From: Clostridium puniceum
GTDB lineage: Bacteria; Bacillota; Clostridia; Clostridiales; Clostridiaceae
Direction: 5' to 3'
Length of the DNA: 64,000 nucleotides
NCBI RefSeq assembly: GCF_002006345.1
Contig: NZ_LZZM01000119.1
Location: 1-64,000 of the forward strand
Shown here one piece after another: positions 1-9,124 of this stretch; position 1 is the stretch's first letter, and every line of letters begins with the position of its first letter. Below the pieces are notes generated by a model. It saw nothing but the letters and a program-made list of their open reading frames with translations, ran no database searches and was not told where the DNA came from. A program made the position numbers and the translations under genes.

Positions 1-120
1 AATGTCTAAATAAATAATAATCTAACTGATGGAACGCCGTATGAGGTGAAAGTCTCACGTACGGTGTGAAAGAGGGGAAAAGAGAGGCTTAACGTAAAGA
101 CGAAGTCTGCTCTTACCTAT
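1..120 (+). mobile_element. 3' end of a group II intron (domains V and VI)
   Basis: Positions 34-67 form a 34-nt hairpin with the layout of group II intron domain V: a GCCGTATGAG arm, a GTGA-type loop and a CTCACGTACGG arm. The catalytic-triad position reads CGC, as in bacterial class IIC introns, rather than AGC. Positions 79-114 fold into a second stem (AAGAG/CTCTT outer arm) that fits domain VI, and the sequence then reads CTTACCTAT, matching the usual 3' boundary ending in AY. The boundary is placed near 120 and could be off by a few bases. The remainder of the intron, including any reverse transcriptase, lies outside the window. It interrupts the istB reading frame that follows. Confidence 0.75.
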
Positions 121-122
121 TC

Positions 123-530
123 TTATTTGCGACTTCTATAGGAATCGCGGCTGCAAAGCGCCGTTGCAGTACATATTTCATTAAATGTAATGATTTGTTG
201 CAACAATTAAAGCGAGCAAATCTAGAAAATAGATTAGATGCTAGGCTTAAGCACTTTAGTAAATATAAGCTCCTTATTATTGATGAATTGGGTTATTTAC
301 CTATCGATAAAGAAGATTCAAAACTATTTTTCCAATTAATTGATAAGAGATACGAGAAAAAAAGCACAATCTTAACTACCAACATAAATTTTAATTCTTG
401 GGATGATGTTTTTTATGATGCTGTTATCGCTAATGCTATCTTAGATAGAGTTTTACAACATGCTCATGTTGTTACAATTAACGGAAAATCGTATAGACTG
501 AAAGATCATTTTAAGCAAGAAGAAGATTAA
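123..530 (+). pseudogene. istB: IS21-family helper ATPase IstB, C-terminal part, interrupted by the group II intron
   Basis: The frame reads LFATSIGIAAAKRRC straight out of the intron, which matches IstB just after its Walker A motif. It continues through a Walker B (LLIIDELGYLPI) and the sensor-like LTTNINFNSWDDVF to a normal stop at 530. IstB is an AAA+ ATPase of about 250 residues that assists the IS21 IstA transposase; about 135 residues of its C-terminal half are present. A TTG at 195 could start a 111-residue product, but it lacks the Walker A and has no clear ribosome binding site. Unless the intron splices, the protein is lost. Residues at the junction (LF where IstB usually has HL) suggest the insertion or drift altered the codons there. 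Confidence 0.85.
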
Positions 531-585
531 AAAACTACATTCTTAAATGATCGAAAAATTACATTTCTAGGTTGACATTTATAGT
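531..585 (+). repeat. Terminal repeats of the IS21-like element
   Basis: Directly after istB two related copies occur: AAAACTACATTCTTA (531-545) and AAAAATTACATTTCTA (554-569). Short repeated motifs of this kind at the element ends are typical of the IS21 family, where they serve as transposase-binding sites. The exact element end is not defined by the sequence; it may lie around GTTGACATTTAT (571-582). Confidence 0.5.
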
Positions 586-1029
586 AAAATAAAGTTAGTT
601 GAAACTACGTCCTTGCGACCAAACTTAGTTGTATAAATGGTTTTATGACCTAAATACAACTTAAAAACAAAAAATCAAGACCTAACATTGGATAATTATG
701 TCCTTTGTTAGTCTTTTCCTTTGTATAAAAATAACAATGAAAAGAAGAAATTTTATTTGCTTGCTCATGTTGTTCATATCAAACAATAAAAAAACGTGGT
801 CATTATGAAATTTGCCCCGTATGTTTTTGAAAAGATGATGGAGGTAATGATCTTAATCGCTATAGTTCTGTAAACCATATGGCTCTTAAAATAAAATAGA
901 TTAAATGTAATATGAATTTTGCAGAGTTTATTGTTTTGAACAGAAGATATCTGTCAGTAGACATTTTAAGTATTGGATGGTAAAATTCAATATAAACAGA
1001 AGATGAAAATAAACGAGGATTGTTGAATT
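586..1029. other. Gap between the IS remnant and the GGDEF gene
   Basis: No intact gene is visible. AAGACCTAACA at 677-687 can pair with TGTTAGTCTT at 705-714 (one bulged C), giving a hairpin followed by a T-rich stretch, possibly a terminator relic. The broken CPCC gene at 756-899 lies here. From 900 to 1029 the sequence is the AT-rich leader of the next gene, with GAGG at 1015-1018 as its ribosome binding site. Confidence 0.4.
756..899 (+). pseudogene. Relic of a CPCC-family cysteine-rich protein
   Basis: Read in the frame of 762, the sequence gives CSCCSYQTIKKRGHYEICP, then VCF, an in-frame TGA at 828-830, and KDDGGNDLNRYSSVNHMALK up to TAG at 897. This matches the small CPCC cysteine-rich family (CPCCGY...YDICPVCFWEDDG...NHMTL). 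The TGA sits exactly where the family has the conserved Trp (TGG), so a single G-to-A change explains it. The N-terminus is also frameshifted: the upstream ATG at 737 is in another frame. Two lesions make this a decayed gene. The function of the family is not established. Confidence 0.6.
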
Positions 1030-2808
1030 ATGGAAGCATTGAATTTAGAAGAAATACATAAATCATTTCTAAGTAATTTTCCTTACCCAGTTTGGATTGT
1101 AGGAATTGATCTAAAAGTAATATTTTTAAATAAAAGTTATGAAGAGAAGTATAATGTAAAATTAAAAGATGCCATGGGTAGATCTATAGAAGAAATTTTT
1201 CCAGTAGAAAAGTCTGAAATATTTAATGAAAAACTATATAAGCATTTAAAAGAATCTAATGAATACGTTGCGGAAGCATTAGTTTTTGGTTCCTTTGTTC
1301 GATGTAATATATTCCCTGTATCGTGTAATGTGGGAAGTTTTAAAGCTATGGCAGGTGTTGTAATAGATATAAATAATAGAAAATTAAGAGAAGCTGATAT
1401 GGAAAAACAAAAGAATATATTAAGAACAATAATAGATGCAGTACCAGAATCTATCTTCTATAAAGATAAAGAAAGTAAATTTATAGGATATAATAAAAAG
1501 TTTCAAGAGTTTTATAATAAATTAGGAGTAGTCGAAATATTAGGAAAAACAGATTTGGAAATATACACTGATAAAACAGTAGCCAAAAGTTTTATTGAGC
1601 AAGATCAAAAAATTATGTATACAAAGGAAGCTACCTATTATGAACAAAGAATAAAAAGTGAAGATGGAAAAGATGTAATAGAGGAAATTGTTAAAATACC
1701 TGTATTTGATGAAAAGGATGAGGTATGGGGATTAGTTGGATTAGCGAGAGATATAACAGAAAGAAAAGTTATGGAAGAAAAATTACGATATTTGAGTGAA
1801 ATAGATATGCTTACAGGTTTATATAATAGATATAGTTTTGAAGAAAAGATTAAGGAATTAAACTATGAAAAATATCTTTCATTAGGAATTATTATGGGGG
1901 ATGTTAATGGTCTTAAATTGATTAATGATACTTTTGGACATTTAGAAGGGGATAATTTATTAAAAAGCATAGCTAAAATATTAAAAGAAGTATGCTATCC
2001 CGAAGGATATGTGTTTAGATGGGGAGGAGATGAATTTATAATTCTTATACCTAATTGCAATGAATCACAATGCGAGCAGATAATTAAAGATATTACCAAA
2101 AAATGTGAAGAAGTAGAATATAGATATATGAAATTAAGTATTGCTTTAGGTATAGGGATGAAGCATGAGTTGGATGAAGAGATATATGACTGTATTACCA
2201 AAGTGGAAGAAAAATTATATCGTCAAAAATTATTGGAAAAGAAAAGCGTCAAAAGTTCAATTATGGATTCCTTGAAAAAAAGCTTGGAAGAAAAGAACAT
2301 GGAAACCAATGAACATACTGAAAGAGTCGCTAAATATGCATTAACAATAGGAAAGAAGATGAAATTAAAAATTTCTGAGTTAGATGAATTGAATTTAGCA
2401 GCTAAATTGCATGATATAGGGAAAATAGCTATTAATGAAGACATACTTTTAAAGCCAGGAAAATTAACTAAAGAAGAATTTGAAATAATGAAAACACATA
2501 CAGAAAAAGGATATAGAATTATAAATGCATCAAGCGAGCTAGGAAGTGTTGCCAGATGTGTATTGACACATCATGAAAAATGGGATGGTAGTGGTTATCC
2601 TTTAGGCTTAAAGGGAGAAGAAATACCTTTAATGGCAAGAATAATAAACGTAGTAGATTCTTATGATGTTATGACTAATGATAGGATTTATAAGAAGGCT
2701 ATACGTGCAGAAGATGCAATAAGAGAATTAGAACGATGTTCAGGCACACAATTTGACCCTAAGATAGTCAAAGGTTTTATAGAGTATATTTACGAAAACA
2801 TGGGATGA
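1030..2808 (+). CDS. PAS-PAS-GGDEF-HD-GYP cyclic-di-GMP turnover protein
   Basis: A 592-residue cytosolic signalling protein with no membrane segment. PAS 1 spans about residues 10-115 and PAS 2 about 128-245, ending with the DITERK linker. The GGDEF diguanylate cyclase domain (about 255-400) has an intact RWGGDEF at 330-336. The HD-GYP phosphodiesterase domain (about 410-590) has HDIGKI from residue 461 and HHEKWDGSGYP around 514-524, so both catalytic halves look functional. The residues ahead of GGDEF read PEGY, so the RxxD product-inhibition site is absent. ATG at 1030 is preceded by GAGG 11 bases upstream. It probably makes and degrades cyclic di-GMP in response to a PAS-sensed signal; which activity dominates cannot be read from sequence. 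It stands alone, 93 bases ahead of punA. Confidence 0.9.
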   Translation: MEALNLEEIHKSFLSNFPYPVWIVGIDLKVIFLNKSYEEKYNVKLKDAMGRSIEEIFPVEKSEIFNEKLYKHLKESNEYVAEALVFGSFVRCNIFPVSCNVGSFKAMAGVVIDINNRKLREADMEKQKNILRTIIDAVPESIFYKDKESKFIGYNKKFQEFYNKLGVVEILGKTDLEIYTDKTVAKSFIEQDQKIMYTKEATYYEQRIKSEDGKDVIEEIVKIPVFDEKDEVWGLVGLARDITERKVMEEKLRYLSEIDMLTGLYNRYSFEEKIKELNYEKYLSLGIIMGDVNGLKLINDTFGHLEGDNLLKSIAKILKEVCYPEGYVFRWGGDEFIILIPNCNESQCEQIIKDITKKCEEVEYRYMKLSIALGIGMKHELDEEIYDCITKVEEKLYRQKLLEKKSVKSSIMDSLKKSLEEKNMETNEHTERVAKYALTIGKKMKLKISELDELNLAAKLHDIGKIAINEDILLKPGKLTKEEFEIMKTHTEKGYRIINASSELGSVARCVLTHHEKWDGSGYPLGLKGEEIPLMARIINVVDSYDVMTNDRIYKKAIRAEDAIRELERCSGTQFDPKIVKGFIEYIYENMG

Positions 2809-2901
2809 AATTTATTTGCTTAAAAAATAGAAAATAGCTTAGAATATAAATAAAACATAAACTATTAAAATAACTAAAGTGAAATTTTGGGAGGAATTAT
2901 T

Positions 2902-3714
2902 ATGTACGATAAAATAATGGAATCAGTAGATTATATAAAAGGAAAGGTTAGTATAAAGCCTAAAATAGCAATTATACTTGGATCAGGGTTAGGTGATTTA
3001 GTTAACTCCGTTAAAAATGCGCAAGACATACCTTATGAGAACATTCCTAATTTCCCAATTTCTACGGTTAAAGGGCATGAAGGTAAATTAGTTTTTGGTA
3101 ATATTAATGGAGTAGAAGTACTATTAATGCAAGGCAGATTTCATTATTATGAAGGTTATACAATGAAGGAGGTTACATATCCTATATATGTAATGAAACA
3201 ATTAGGTGTTGAAAAGATTATTGTAACTAATGCATGTGGTGGAATTAATAAAAGCTTTGAACCAGGCACTCTAATGCTTATTAATGATTTTATAAATTTA
3301 TTTGGAGATAATCCTTTAATTGGTGTAAATGATGAAAGGTTAGGAACGAGATTTCCTGATATGTCAGAACCATATAAGATAGAACTTATTAATAAAGCTA
3401 AAAAAATTGCAGATAAATTAGAAATTAAATATGGAGAAGGTGTTTACGCAGGATTTATGGGGCCATATTATGAGACGGCTGCTGAAATTGTAATGATCGG
3501 GAAGCATGGAGCTGATGCTGTTGGAATGTCAACTGTACCAGAAACAATAGTAGCCAATTACCTAGGTATGGATGTACTGGGGATAGCATGTATCACTAAT
3601 ATGGCAACAGGTATACAAAAGGTCAAACATTCCCATGAGAGAGTTGTAGAAACCGCTAAAAAAGCATCTGCTGATCTTTGCAGATGGGTAGTAAGAATTA
3701 TAGAAGAAATATAG
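2902..3714 (+). CDS. punA: Purine nucleoside phosphorylase (inosine-guanosine type)
   Basis: A 270-residue enzyme of the trimeric PNP family that phosphorolyses (deoxy)inosine and (deoxy)guanosine to base plus (deoxy)ribose-1-phosphate. Visible family motifs are ILGSGLGDLV (phosphate loop), GRFHYYEGY, VTNACGGIN, GPYYETAAEI and GADAVGMSTVPE, ending in the conserved CITNMATG. The frame stays open back to a TTG at 2887, but ATG at 2902 is the better start: GGGAGG at 2889-2894 lies at ideal distance and the protein then begins MYDKIMES. It is monocistronic, with a terminator at 3862. It complements the DeoD-type phosphorylase of the nucleoside locus 30 kb downstream, the two families differing in purine preference. 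Confidence 0.93.
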   Translation: MYDKIMESVDYIKGKVSIKPKIAIILGSGLGDLVNSVKNAQDIPYENIPNFPISTVKGHEGKLVFGNINGVEVLLMQGRFHYYEGYTMKEVTYPIYVMKQLGVEKIIVTNACGGINKSFEPGTLMLINDFINLFGDNPLIGVNDERLGTRFPDMSEPYKIELINKAKKIADKLEIKYGEGVYAGFMGPYYETAAEIVMIGKHGADAVGMSTVPETIVANYLGMDVLGIACITNMATGIQKVKHSHERVVETAKKASADLCRWVVRIIEEI

Positions 3715-3861
3715 TTATGCTTGAATTAAATTTTCGTTTGGGTTTGTTTTGCATGTAATTATGATAGTTGAAGATATAAGGTTAAATTATTATAGCATAT
3801 GAGAATAGTTTACCATTTCTGTGGTGAGAAAAAGACAAAAATAAATGGAAACAATAGAAGG

Positions 3862-3892
3862 AGAGAGAATTAAATAATTCTCTCTATTCTTT
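3862..3892 (+). terminator. Terminator between punA and the MerR gene
   Basis: A perfect 10-bp stem, AGAGAGAATT (3862-3871) with AATTCTCTCT (3876-3885), has an AAAT loop and is followed by ATTCTTTTATT. It sits between the convergent punA and MerR genes; the T-run favours the + strand. Confidence 0.75.
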
Positions 3893-3899
3893 TATTATA

Positions 3900-4661
3900 T
3901 TATTTTGTATCTGTATAAATTAAAACAGCATCTCTTAAAAAAGCAGCAAGTCCAGGTTGTTCTTTATCGTAATATTCAGTAAATCTTTCATCAGCTACAT
4001 ACATTTGGACAAGTCCTGCGTGTGTTTTTTTTGAGTAATTGTTCCAAGAATAGCTAAGCCAAGTGCGGTGTAAATCAGCAGCTTTCTGTGCAAGGTCACT
4101 TGCTGGATCTTTGATTAAAAATGCTTCTTTAAGTGTTTCTATCAAATTTTGACCTAATTTTTCAAATTCATCATATTGTCCTTTAGTCATGTTTTTAAAT
4201 TTTTCATTTGATGCATTAATCATATTATTGCCATATTTTTTGCGTATTTCAGAGCCATATTTTTTTTCATTCTCTTCAATAAGTTTTTCTTTAAATCCTT
4301 CGAATTTTTCTTTATCGCTCATTATAATTCTCCCTTCACATTCAGCTATTGTATTATCAACATTAGCTATTAGCATATCCAATTGATTTCGTTTTGCAAG
4401 AAGCTTTTCACGATGTTCTTTCAGTGCAGTTGCACTATCAAAGGTTGGTAATGTGAGTATATCTTTTATATCTTCTAATCTTACACCTAATTCCCTATAG
4501 AATAATATTTGCTGCAATTTGTTGACTTCTTTAGAACCATAAATTCGATAACCTGATGAATTAATTCTTGCCGGCTTAAGAATTCCTATTTCATCATAAT
4601 ATCTAAGTGTTCTAGTGCTGACACTTGCTAATTTTCCGAGTTTTTGCACTGTATATTCCAT
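3900..4661 (-). CDS. MerR-family regulator with TipAS effector domain
   Basis: A 253-residue protein. Residues 1-70 form the MerR winged helix (YTVQKLGKLASVSTRTLRYY, then GYRIYGSKEVNKLQQI), residues 75-115 the coiled-coil dimerisation helix, and about 130-250 a TipAS domain (KYGNNMINASNEKFKNMTK; SYSWNNYSKKTHAGLVQMY). In Streptomyces TipAL this domain binds thiopeptide antibiotics; related clostridial proteins are mostly uncharacterised multidrug-type sensors. ATG at 4661 has a strong GAGGAGGTGAG ribosome binding site. No target gene lies next to it on this strand, so it may control mainly itself through the operator at 4684-4714. The ligand is unknown. Confidence 0.9.
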   Translation of the reverse strand: MEYTVQKLGKLASVSTRTLRYYDEIGILKPARINSSGYRIYGSKEVNKLQQILFYRELGVRLEDIKDILTLPTFDSATALKEHREKLLAKRNQLDMLIANVDNTIAECEGRIIMSDKEKFEGFKEKLIEENEKKYGSEIRKKYGNNMINASNEKFKNMTKGQYDEFEKLGQNLIETLKEAFLIKDPASDLAQKAADLHRTWLSYSWNNYSKKTHAGLVQMYVADERFTEYYDKEQPGLAAFLRDAVLIYTDTK

Positions 4662-4683
4662 GTGCTCACCTCCTCACAATATT

Positions 4684-4714
4684 ACTTTACACCTTTACGC
4701 TACGTTAAAGTCAA
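4684..4714 (-). promoter_or_regulatory. MerR-type promoter/operator
   Basis: On the minus strand, TTGACT (4709-4714) and TAAAGT (4684-4689) are separated by exactly 19 bp. The spacer holds an interrupted dyad, CTTTAACG-TAG-CGTAAAG. An overlong 19-bp spacer carrying the dyad is the hallmark of MerR-activated promoters. The predicted start falls just ahead of the ribosome binding site, giving a very short leader. Confidence 0.75.
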
Positions 4715-4847
4715 TAGTGTTTTTGAAAAAAATAATTACTATTTTGGAGTATATTATAAATATAAAATAATATGTGCATAAATAGTTATAATATGTTATC
4801 ATGATAATGATTATTAAATAATAACATATGAAAGCGGTGAAATTTTT

Positions 4848-6560
4848 ATGAAATGGTTCGGTGACTTAAAGATAAAATTTAAGCTAATATTCAGTTTTAG
4901 TATTATAGCGTTATTTATAGCTGCAGTTGGGAGTCTTGCTATATTAAATATAAATAAGGTAAGTTCTAATTCAAACATATTGTATGAAGAAGGATTTCAA
5001 GAACTAGAAAATCTTCAGCAATTTAATTCCAATACTTTACATACGAGGATTGAAATCTTAAATATTATTAATAATAAAGACGTGACTAAAATCAATGAAA
5101 TAAAATCAAAAATAGATAATTTTAGAAAAGAAAATGATGAAATTATAAAAAATTATGATAAAGCTAATCTGAGTGATAATGAAAATAAAATTTATTCTGA
5201 TATAAAGAATATTTTAGCTGAATACAGAGCAGAATCAGATAAAGTTATAGTACTAGCTTCTCAGAATAATTATGATGAAGCTATTAAGTTAAGTAATGAA
5301 AGTTCAAAAGTAAGAGAAAAATTAACAAATAATATTGATAAATTGGTACAATGCATTGAAACAAACGCATCAGAGATAAATGCTTCTAACAATAATATAA
5401 AATTTAAATTTATTAAATACATGTTAGTGGATATTATTTTAGGATTTGCTATTGCAATAACATTGGGAATTATTGTAGCTACAATTATTTCAGCTAAATT
5501 GAAAAAAGTATTAGTGTATGCAAAATTTCTAGAAAATGGAGATTTAACAAGTAGAATAGAAATAAAATCTAAAGATGAAATTGGTGTATTAGCAGATGCA
5601 TTAAATAATGCAAATGATAATGTGAAAAATTTAATAGGAGAGATAATAAATGGTGCTAATCTGATAAATTCTTCGGGGGAGGAATTATCAGCCACAACAC
5701 AAGAGGTTTCTTCAAAAATGCAGGAAATAAACGAATTAACTGAACAAATTTCAAAAGGAGCTCAGGATTTAAGTGCTTCAACAGAAGAAGTAAGTGCATC
5801 AGCTGAAGAAATTGGAGCAACAACAAGTGAAATTGCAAACAGAGCCATTGATTCAGCAACTTCAGTAAATGAAATAAAGAAACGTTCTTTAGAAATAAAG
5901 AAAAAAGCAGCGGAAAATATAGAAGAAGGAAAATTGATTTATGAAGAAAAGAAATCAAATATTTTAAAAGCTATAGAAGATGGAAAAGTAGTTGATGAAG
6001 TAAAATTAATGGCTAATGCTATTGGTGACATAGCATCGCAAACAAATCTGCTTGCACTTAATGCAGCAATAGAAGCAGCTAGAGCAGGTGAAAATGGAAA
6101 AGGTTTTGCTGTAGTTGCAGATGAGGTGAAAAAACTTGCGGAAGAATCAGCAAAAGCAGTTTCAAGTATTCAAGATATGGTATTACAAGTACAAACTGCC
6201 TTTGATAATTTATCTCAAAGTGGAGAAGAGATACTTAATTATATGGCGGATCATGTAAATCCAAGCTATGAATTGCTAATGAATACAGGAATTCAGTATG
6301 AAAAGGATGCGGAATTTGTTGATAATACAACACAAGAATTTGCTAATTCCTCTAATCAAATTAGTGAGGTTATTAATCAAATAAATAAAGCTATGCAAAA
6401 CATATCAACAACAGCGGAAGAGTCAGAATCTGGTTCAGAAGATGTATTAAATAGTATTAATCGAATGACAGTGGCTATTAGTGATATTGCAGAATCTGCA
6501 CAAAGTCAAGCTGAACTTTCAGAAAAACTTAGTGGAATGGTACAAAAGTTTAAAATATAA
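4848..6560 (+). CDS. Methyl-accepting chemotaxis protein
   Basis: A 570-residue transmembrane chemoreceptor. TM1 lies at about residues 13-33. A predominantly helical extracytoplasmic domain of about 150 residues follows (4HB_MCP-like, with ELENLQQFN...[10 protein letters not shown]). TM2 lies at about 188-211, then HAMP (to about 264) and a long cytoplasmic coiled coil. The conserved hairpin tip ([20 protein letters not shown], then [16 protein letters not shown]) is at about 390-430. It passes ligand occupancy to CheA/CheW; no che genes are nearby, so it is an orphan receptor. ATG at 4848 has only a weak ribosome binding site (GCGGTGA), which overlaps a catabolite-response-like sequence at 4829-4842. 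The ligand cannot be inferred. Confidence 0.93.
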   Translation: MKWFGDLKIKFKLIFSFSIIALFIAAVGSLAILNINKVSSNSNILYEEGFQELENLQQFNSNTLHTRIEILNIINNKDVTKINEIKSKIDNFRKENDEIIKNYDKANLSDNENKIYSDIKNILAEYRAESDKVIVLASQNNYDEAIKLSNESSKVREKLTNNIDKLVQCIETNASEINASNNNIKFKFIKYMLVDIILGFAIAITLGIIVATIISAKLKKVLVYAKFLENGDLTSRIEIKSKDEIGVLADALNNANDNVKNLIGEIINGANLINSSGEELSATTQEVSSKMQEINELTEQISKGAQDLSASTEEVSASAEEIGATTSEIANRAIDSATSVNEIKKRSLEIKKKAAENIEEGKLIYEEKKSNILKAIEDGKVVDEVKLMANAIGDIASQTNLLALNAAIEAARAGENGKGFAVVADEVKKLAEESAKAVSSIQDMVLQVQTAFDNLSQSGEEILNYMADHVNPSYELLMNTGIQYEKDAEFVDNTTQEFANSSNQISEVINQINKAMQNISTTAEESESGSEDVLNSINRMTVAISDIAESAQSQAELSEKLSGMVQKFKI

Positions 6561-6634
6561 CGGCAAGTAATTAAAAATAAAATAATATTTAGTTGAAAGA
6601 ATAATATTTTGTTGTTTAAACTGCTATAGAAAAT

Positions 6635-6794
6635 AGATATGGATTTATATAACAAAAAGTTATATCTACCCCCATATATCTGGAAAAAAGTTTTTAAATA
6701 TATAGGAACAGAATTACTTTTTTATGAGAAAATAATACAAATTATAATTAATTAACAAGAATGGTTTGACAATAAATGCTATTTGGTCTAAAAT
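6635..6794 (+). promoter_or_regulatory. Hairpin and promoter upstream of htpG
   Basis: Promoter: TTGACA (6766-6771), a 17-bp spacer, TAAAAT (6789-6794), a near-consensus housekeeping promoter about 30 bp before the htpG ribosome binding site. Upstream, AGATATGG (6635-6642) with CCATAT (6672-6677), and inside it ATATAAC (6647-6653) with GTTATAT (6659-6665), form a two-part hairpin. It may terminate the chemoreceptor transcript. No CIRCE element (TTAGCACTC-N9-GAGTGCTAA) is present. Confidence 0.6.
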
Positions 6795-6830
6795 GTTTTT
6801 TAGAAAAAAAATTGAGGAGTGGTTATAAAA

Positions 6831-8768
6831 ATGATAAAAGAAAACGGTAATATTTCAATTGATACTGAGAACATCTTTCCTATTATTAAGAAATGGCTAT
6901 ACTCTGACAAAGATATATTTATAAGAGAAGTTATAAGTAATGCATGCGATGCAATAACCAAATTCCAAAGATTAGCATCATTTGGAGAAGCTATTGCTGG
7001 AGCTGATGAAGAGTATAAGGTTATAGTGTCTGTAAATAAAGAAAATAAAACTCTTAAATTTATAGATAATGGTATAGGAATGACTGAAGAAGAGGTTAAG
7101 AAGTATATTACTCAAGTAGCTTTTTCAGGTGCAACAGATTTTGTTGAAAAATATAAAGATAAGATGGATGAAGGTAAAGATATAATAGGTCATTTTGGTC
7201 TTGGTTTTTACTCAACATTTATGGTGTCTGATAAGGTTCAAATAGATACATTATCACATAAAGAAGATGCAGAACCAATAAAATGGATTTGTGATGAAGG
7301 TGGTACTGAATATGAAATGGCTCTTTCAGAAGAAAGAACTACAAGAGGTACAACAGTAACCTTATATATTAATGATGAAAGTGCAGAATTTTTAGAGGAA
7401 TATAAAGTTAGAGAAATAATAAAGAAGTATTGTGCATTCTTACCTACAGAAATATATTTAGAAGATGAAAATAAACCAAAAGAGGAACCTAAATATGAAA
7501 CAAAAAAGAAGGAAGATGGAACTGAATACCAAGAGTTAGTAGAACCAGAAGCACCAAAGCCTTTAAATGATACTAATCCATTATGGGTAAAAGCGCCTAA
7601 GGATTGTACCGATGAAGAATATAAAGATTTCTACAGAAAAGTATTTATGGATTTTAATGAACCATTATTTTGGATTCATTTAAATGTTGATTATCCATTT
7701 AACTTAAAGGGAATACTTTACTTCCCTAAATTTAAACATGAATTTGAAGCAACAGAAGGACAAGTAAAGCTATATAATAATCAAGTTTTTGTTGCAGATA
7801 ATATTAAAGAAGTAATTCCAGAATTCTTACTATTATTAAAGGGTACTATAGATTGTCCAGATCTACCTTTAAATGTATCAAGAAGTTTTCTTCAAAATGA
7901 TAAGGAAGTTTCAAAGATTTCTAATCATATAATCAAGAAGGTGGCAGATAAATTAGTAGATTTATTTAAAAATAGTAGAGAAGAATTTAATAAGTTCTGG
8001 CCAGATATACAAATATTTATTAAGTATGGATGTTTAAGAGATGAGAAGTTCTATGAAAAGATTAAGGATATAATAATCTTTAAAAATTTAAAAGAAGAAT
8101 TAATAACCTTAAAAGATTATCTTGAAGCGAATAAAGAAAAACATGAAAATAAAGTATTCTATGCGAATAATGAAAAACAACAATCTCAATATATTAAAAT
8201 GTTCAAAGAATATGATTTAGATGCTGTAATTTTAGATTGTAGTTTGGATGATCATTTTATTTCGTTTTTAGAAATGCATGAACCAGGAGTTAAATTTAAT
8301 AGAATTGACTCCGATATTTCAGAGACATTAGGAAGTAAAACTGATGAAAATGATGAAACTCAAAAAGCACTAAATAAAGAAATAGAAGCTGTATTTAAAG
8401 ATGCTCTTGGAGAGAAAATTACTAAATTATCAGTTGAAGGTTTAAAAAATGAAGATACTCCAGCTCTTATTTTAGTTTCAGAAGAATCTAGAAGAATGGC
8501 TCAAATGAGTAAGATGTATGCAAAATCAGGAATGAACTTCCCAGGTATGTTCGAAGAAGAAAAGACTTTAGTTATAAATAGTAAAAATCCTATAATTAAA
8601 AAAGTTATAGAAGTTTCTAAAGATGAATCTAAAAAGGATGAAATTAAATTTATCTGTGAACATATTTTAGACTTGGCTAAAATTGCCAATAAAGAATTAA
8701 ATGCAAATGAAATGGATGAATTTATAAAGAGAAATAATATGCTTTTAAGCAAGGTAGTTGCACTTTAA
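6831..8768 (+). CDS. htpG: Molecular chaperone HtpG (Hsp90 family)
   Basis: A 645-residue bacterial Hsp90, a homodimeric ATP-dependent cytosolic chaperone. The N-terminal GHKL ATPase shows FIREVISNACDAI, FIDNGIGMT (ATP-binding Asp) and GHFGLGFYSTFM. The middle domain includes PLFWIHLNVDYPFNLKGILY and LPLNVSRSFLQND. The C-terminal dimerisation domain ends at KVVAL. Length is normal for the family. The frame is open from a GTG at 6819, but ATG 6831 with GAGGAG at 6814-6819 fits better and gives MIKENGNISIDTENIF. It has its own promoter and is followed by a strong terminator, so it is monocistronic. Confidence 0.96.
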   Translation: MIKENGNISIDTENIFPIIKKWLYSDKDIFIREVISNACDAITKFQRLASFGEAIAGADEEYKVIVSVNKENKTLKFIDNGIGMTEEEVKKYITQVAFSGATDFVEKYKDKMDEGKDIIGHFGLGFYSTFMVSDKVQIDTLSHKEDAEPIKWICDEGGTEYEMALSEERTTRGTTVTLYINDESAEFLEEYKVREIIKKYCAFLPTEIYLEDENKPKEEPKYETKKKEDGTEYQELVEPEAPKPLNDTNPLWVKAPKDCTDEEYKDFYRKVFMDFNEPLFWIHLNVDYPFNLKGILYFPKFKHEFEATEGQVKLYNNQVFVADNIKEVIPEFLLLLKGTIDCPDLPLNVSRSFLQNDKEVSKISNHIIKKVADKLVDLFKNSREEFNKFWPDIQIFIKYGCLRDEKFYEKIKDIIIFKNLKEELITLKDYLEANKEKHENKVFYANNEKQQSQYIKMFKEYDLDAVILDCSLDDHFISFLEMHEPGVKFNRIDSDISETLGSKTDENDETQKALNKEIEAVFKDALGEKITKLSVEGLKNEDTPALILVSEESRRMAQMSKMYAKSGMNFPGMFEEEKTLVINSKNPIIKKVIEVSKDESKKDEIKFICEHILDLAKIANKELNANEMDEFIKRNNMLLSKVVAL

Positions 8769-8871
8769 AGAAGAATATAAATAAAATGAACAAATCTGTT
8801 TAAAAATGATCATAATTAATTTATTAGCAACTAAATTCGATAAATTTAATAATAAAAATTTACAGAAAATA

Positions 8872-8910
8872 AGGGTTTCAAACGAAAAAAGTTTGAAACC
8901 CTATTATTTT
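8872..8910 (+). terminator. Terminator after htpG
   Basis: A perfect 12-bp stem, AGGGTTTCAAAC (8872-8883) with GTTTGAAACCCT (8891-8902), has a GAAAAAA loop and is followed by ATTATTTT. The rest of the 8769-9124 gap is AT-rich. It contains an AATTAATAATTAACAGTTAG stretch at about 8933-8950 that recurs near 31300, and the leader of the next gene. Confidence 0.9.
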
Positions 8911-9124
8911 AAAAAAATATAATATTATTATAATTAATAATTAACAGTTAGCAATAAAGGATAAAATATCTAATTTGAAATTCAAAATAATCTGAAATTT
9001 TACAAAAAATACTCTATTGTATATTATAATTAATATAAGCTAAAGAAAAATTTAAGTATATACGTGTAAATATAATAATATTGAAATACACGGTAAGAAG
9101 AATTAGATTAAGGTGGGAATATTT

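Noticed and set aside
828..830. UGA in the CPCC relic as a selenocysteine or recoded tryptophan codon
   Set aside because: No SECIS-like hairpin follows, the residue replaced is Trp rather than Cys, and the N-terminus carries an independent frameshift. Decay is the simpler reading.
2809..2901. Purine riboswitch upstream of punA
   Set aside because: The 93-bp leader has no three-way-junction sequence or conserved loop motifs of purine riboswitches.
5270..5958. Antisense frames of 100-141 codons opposite the chemoreceptor
   Set aside because: They mirror the coil-forming codon pattern of the real gene, have no ribosome binding sites and show no recognisable protein features.
6559..6830. CIRCE or other heat-shock operator before htpG
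   Set aside because: No TTAGCACTC-N9-GAGTGCTAA element is visible; the hairpin there has an unrelated sequence.
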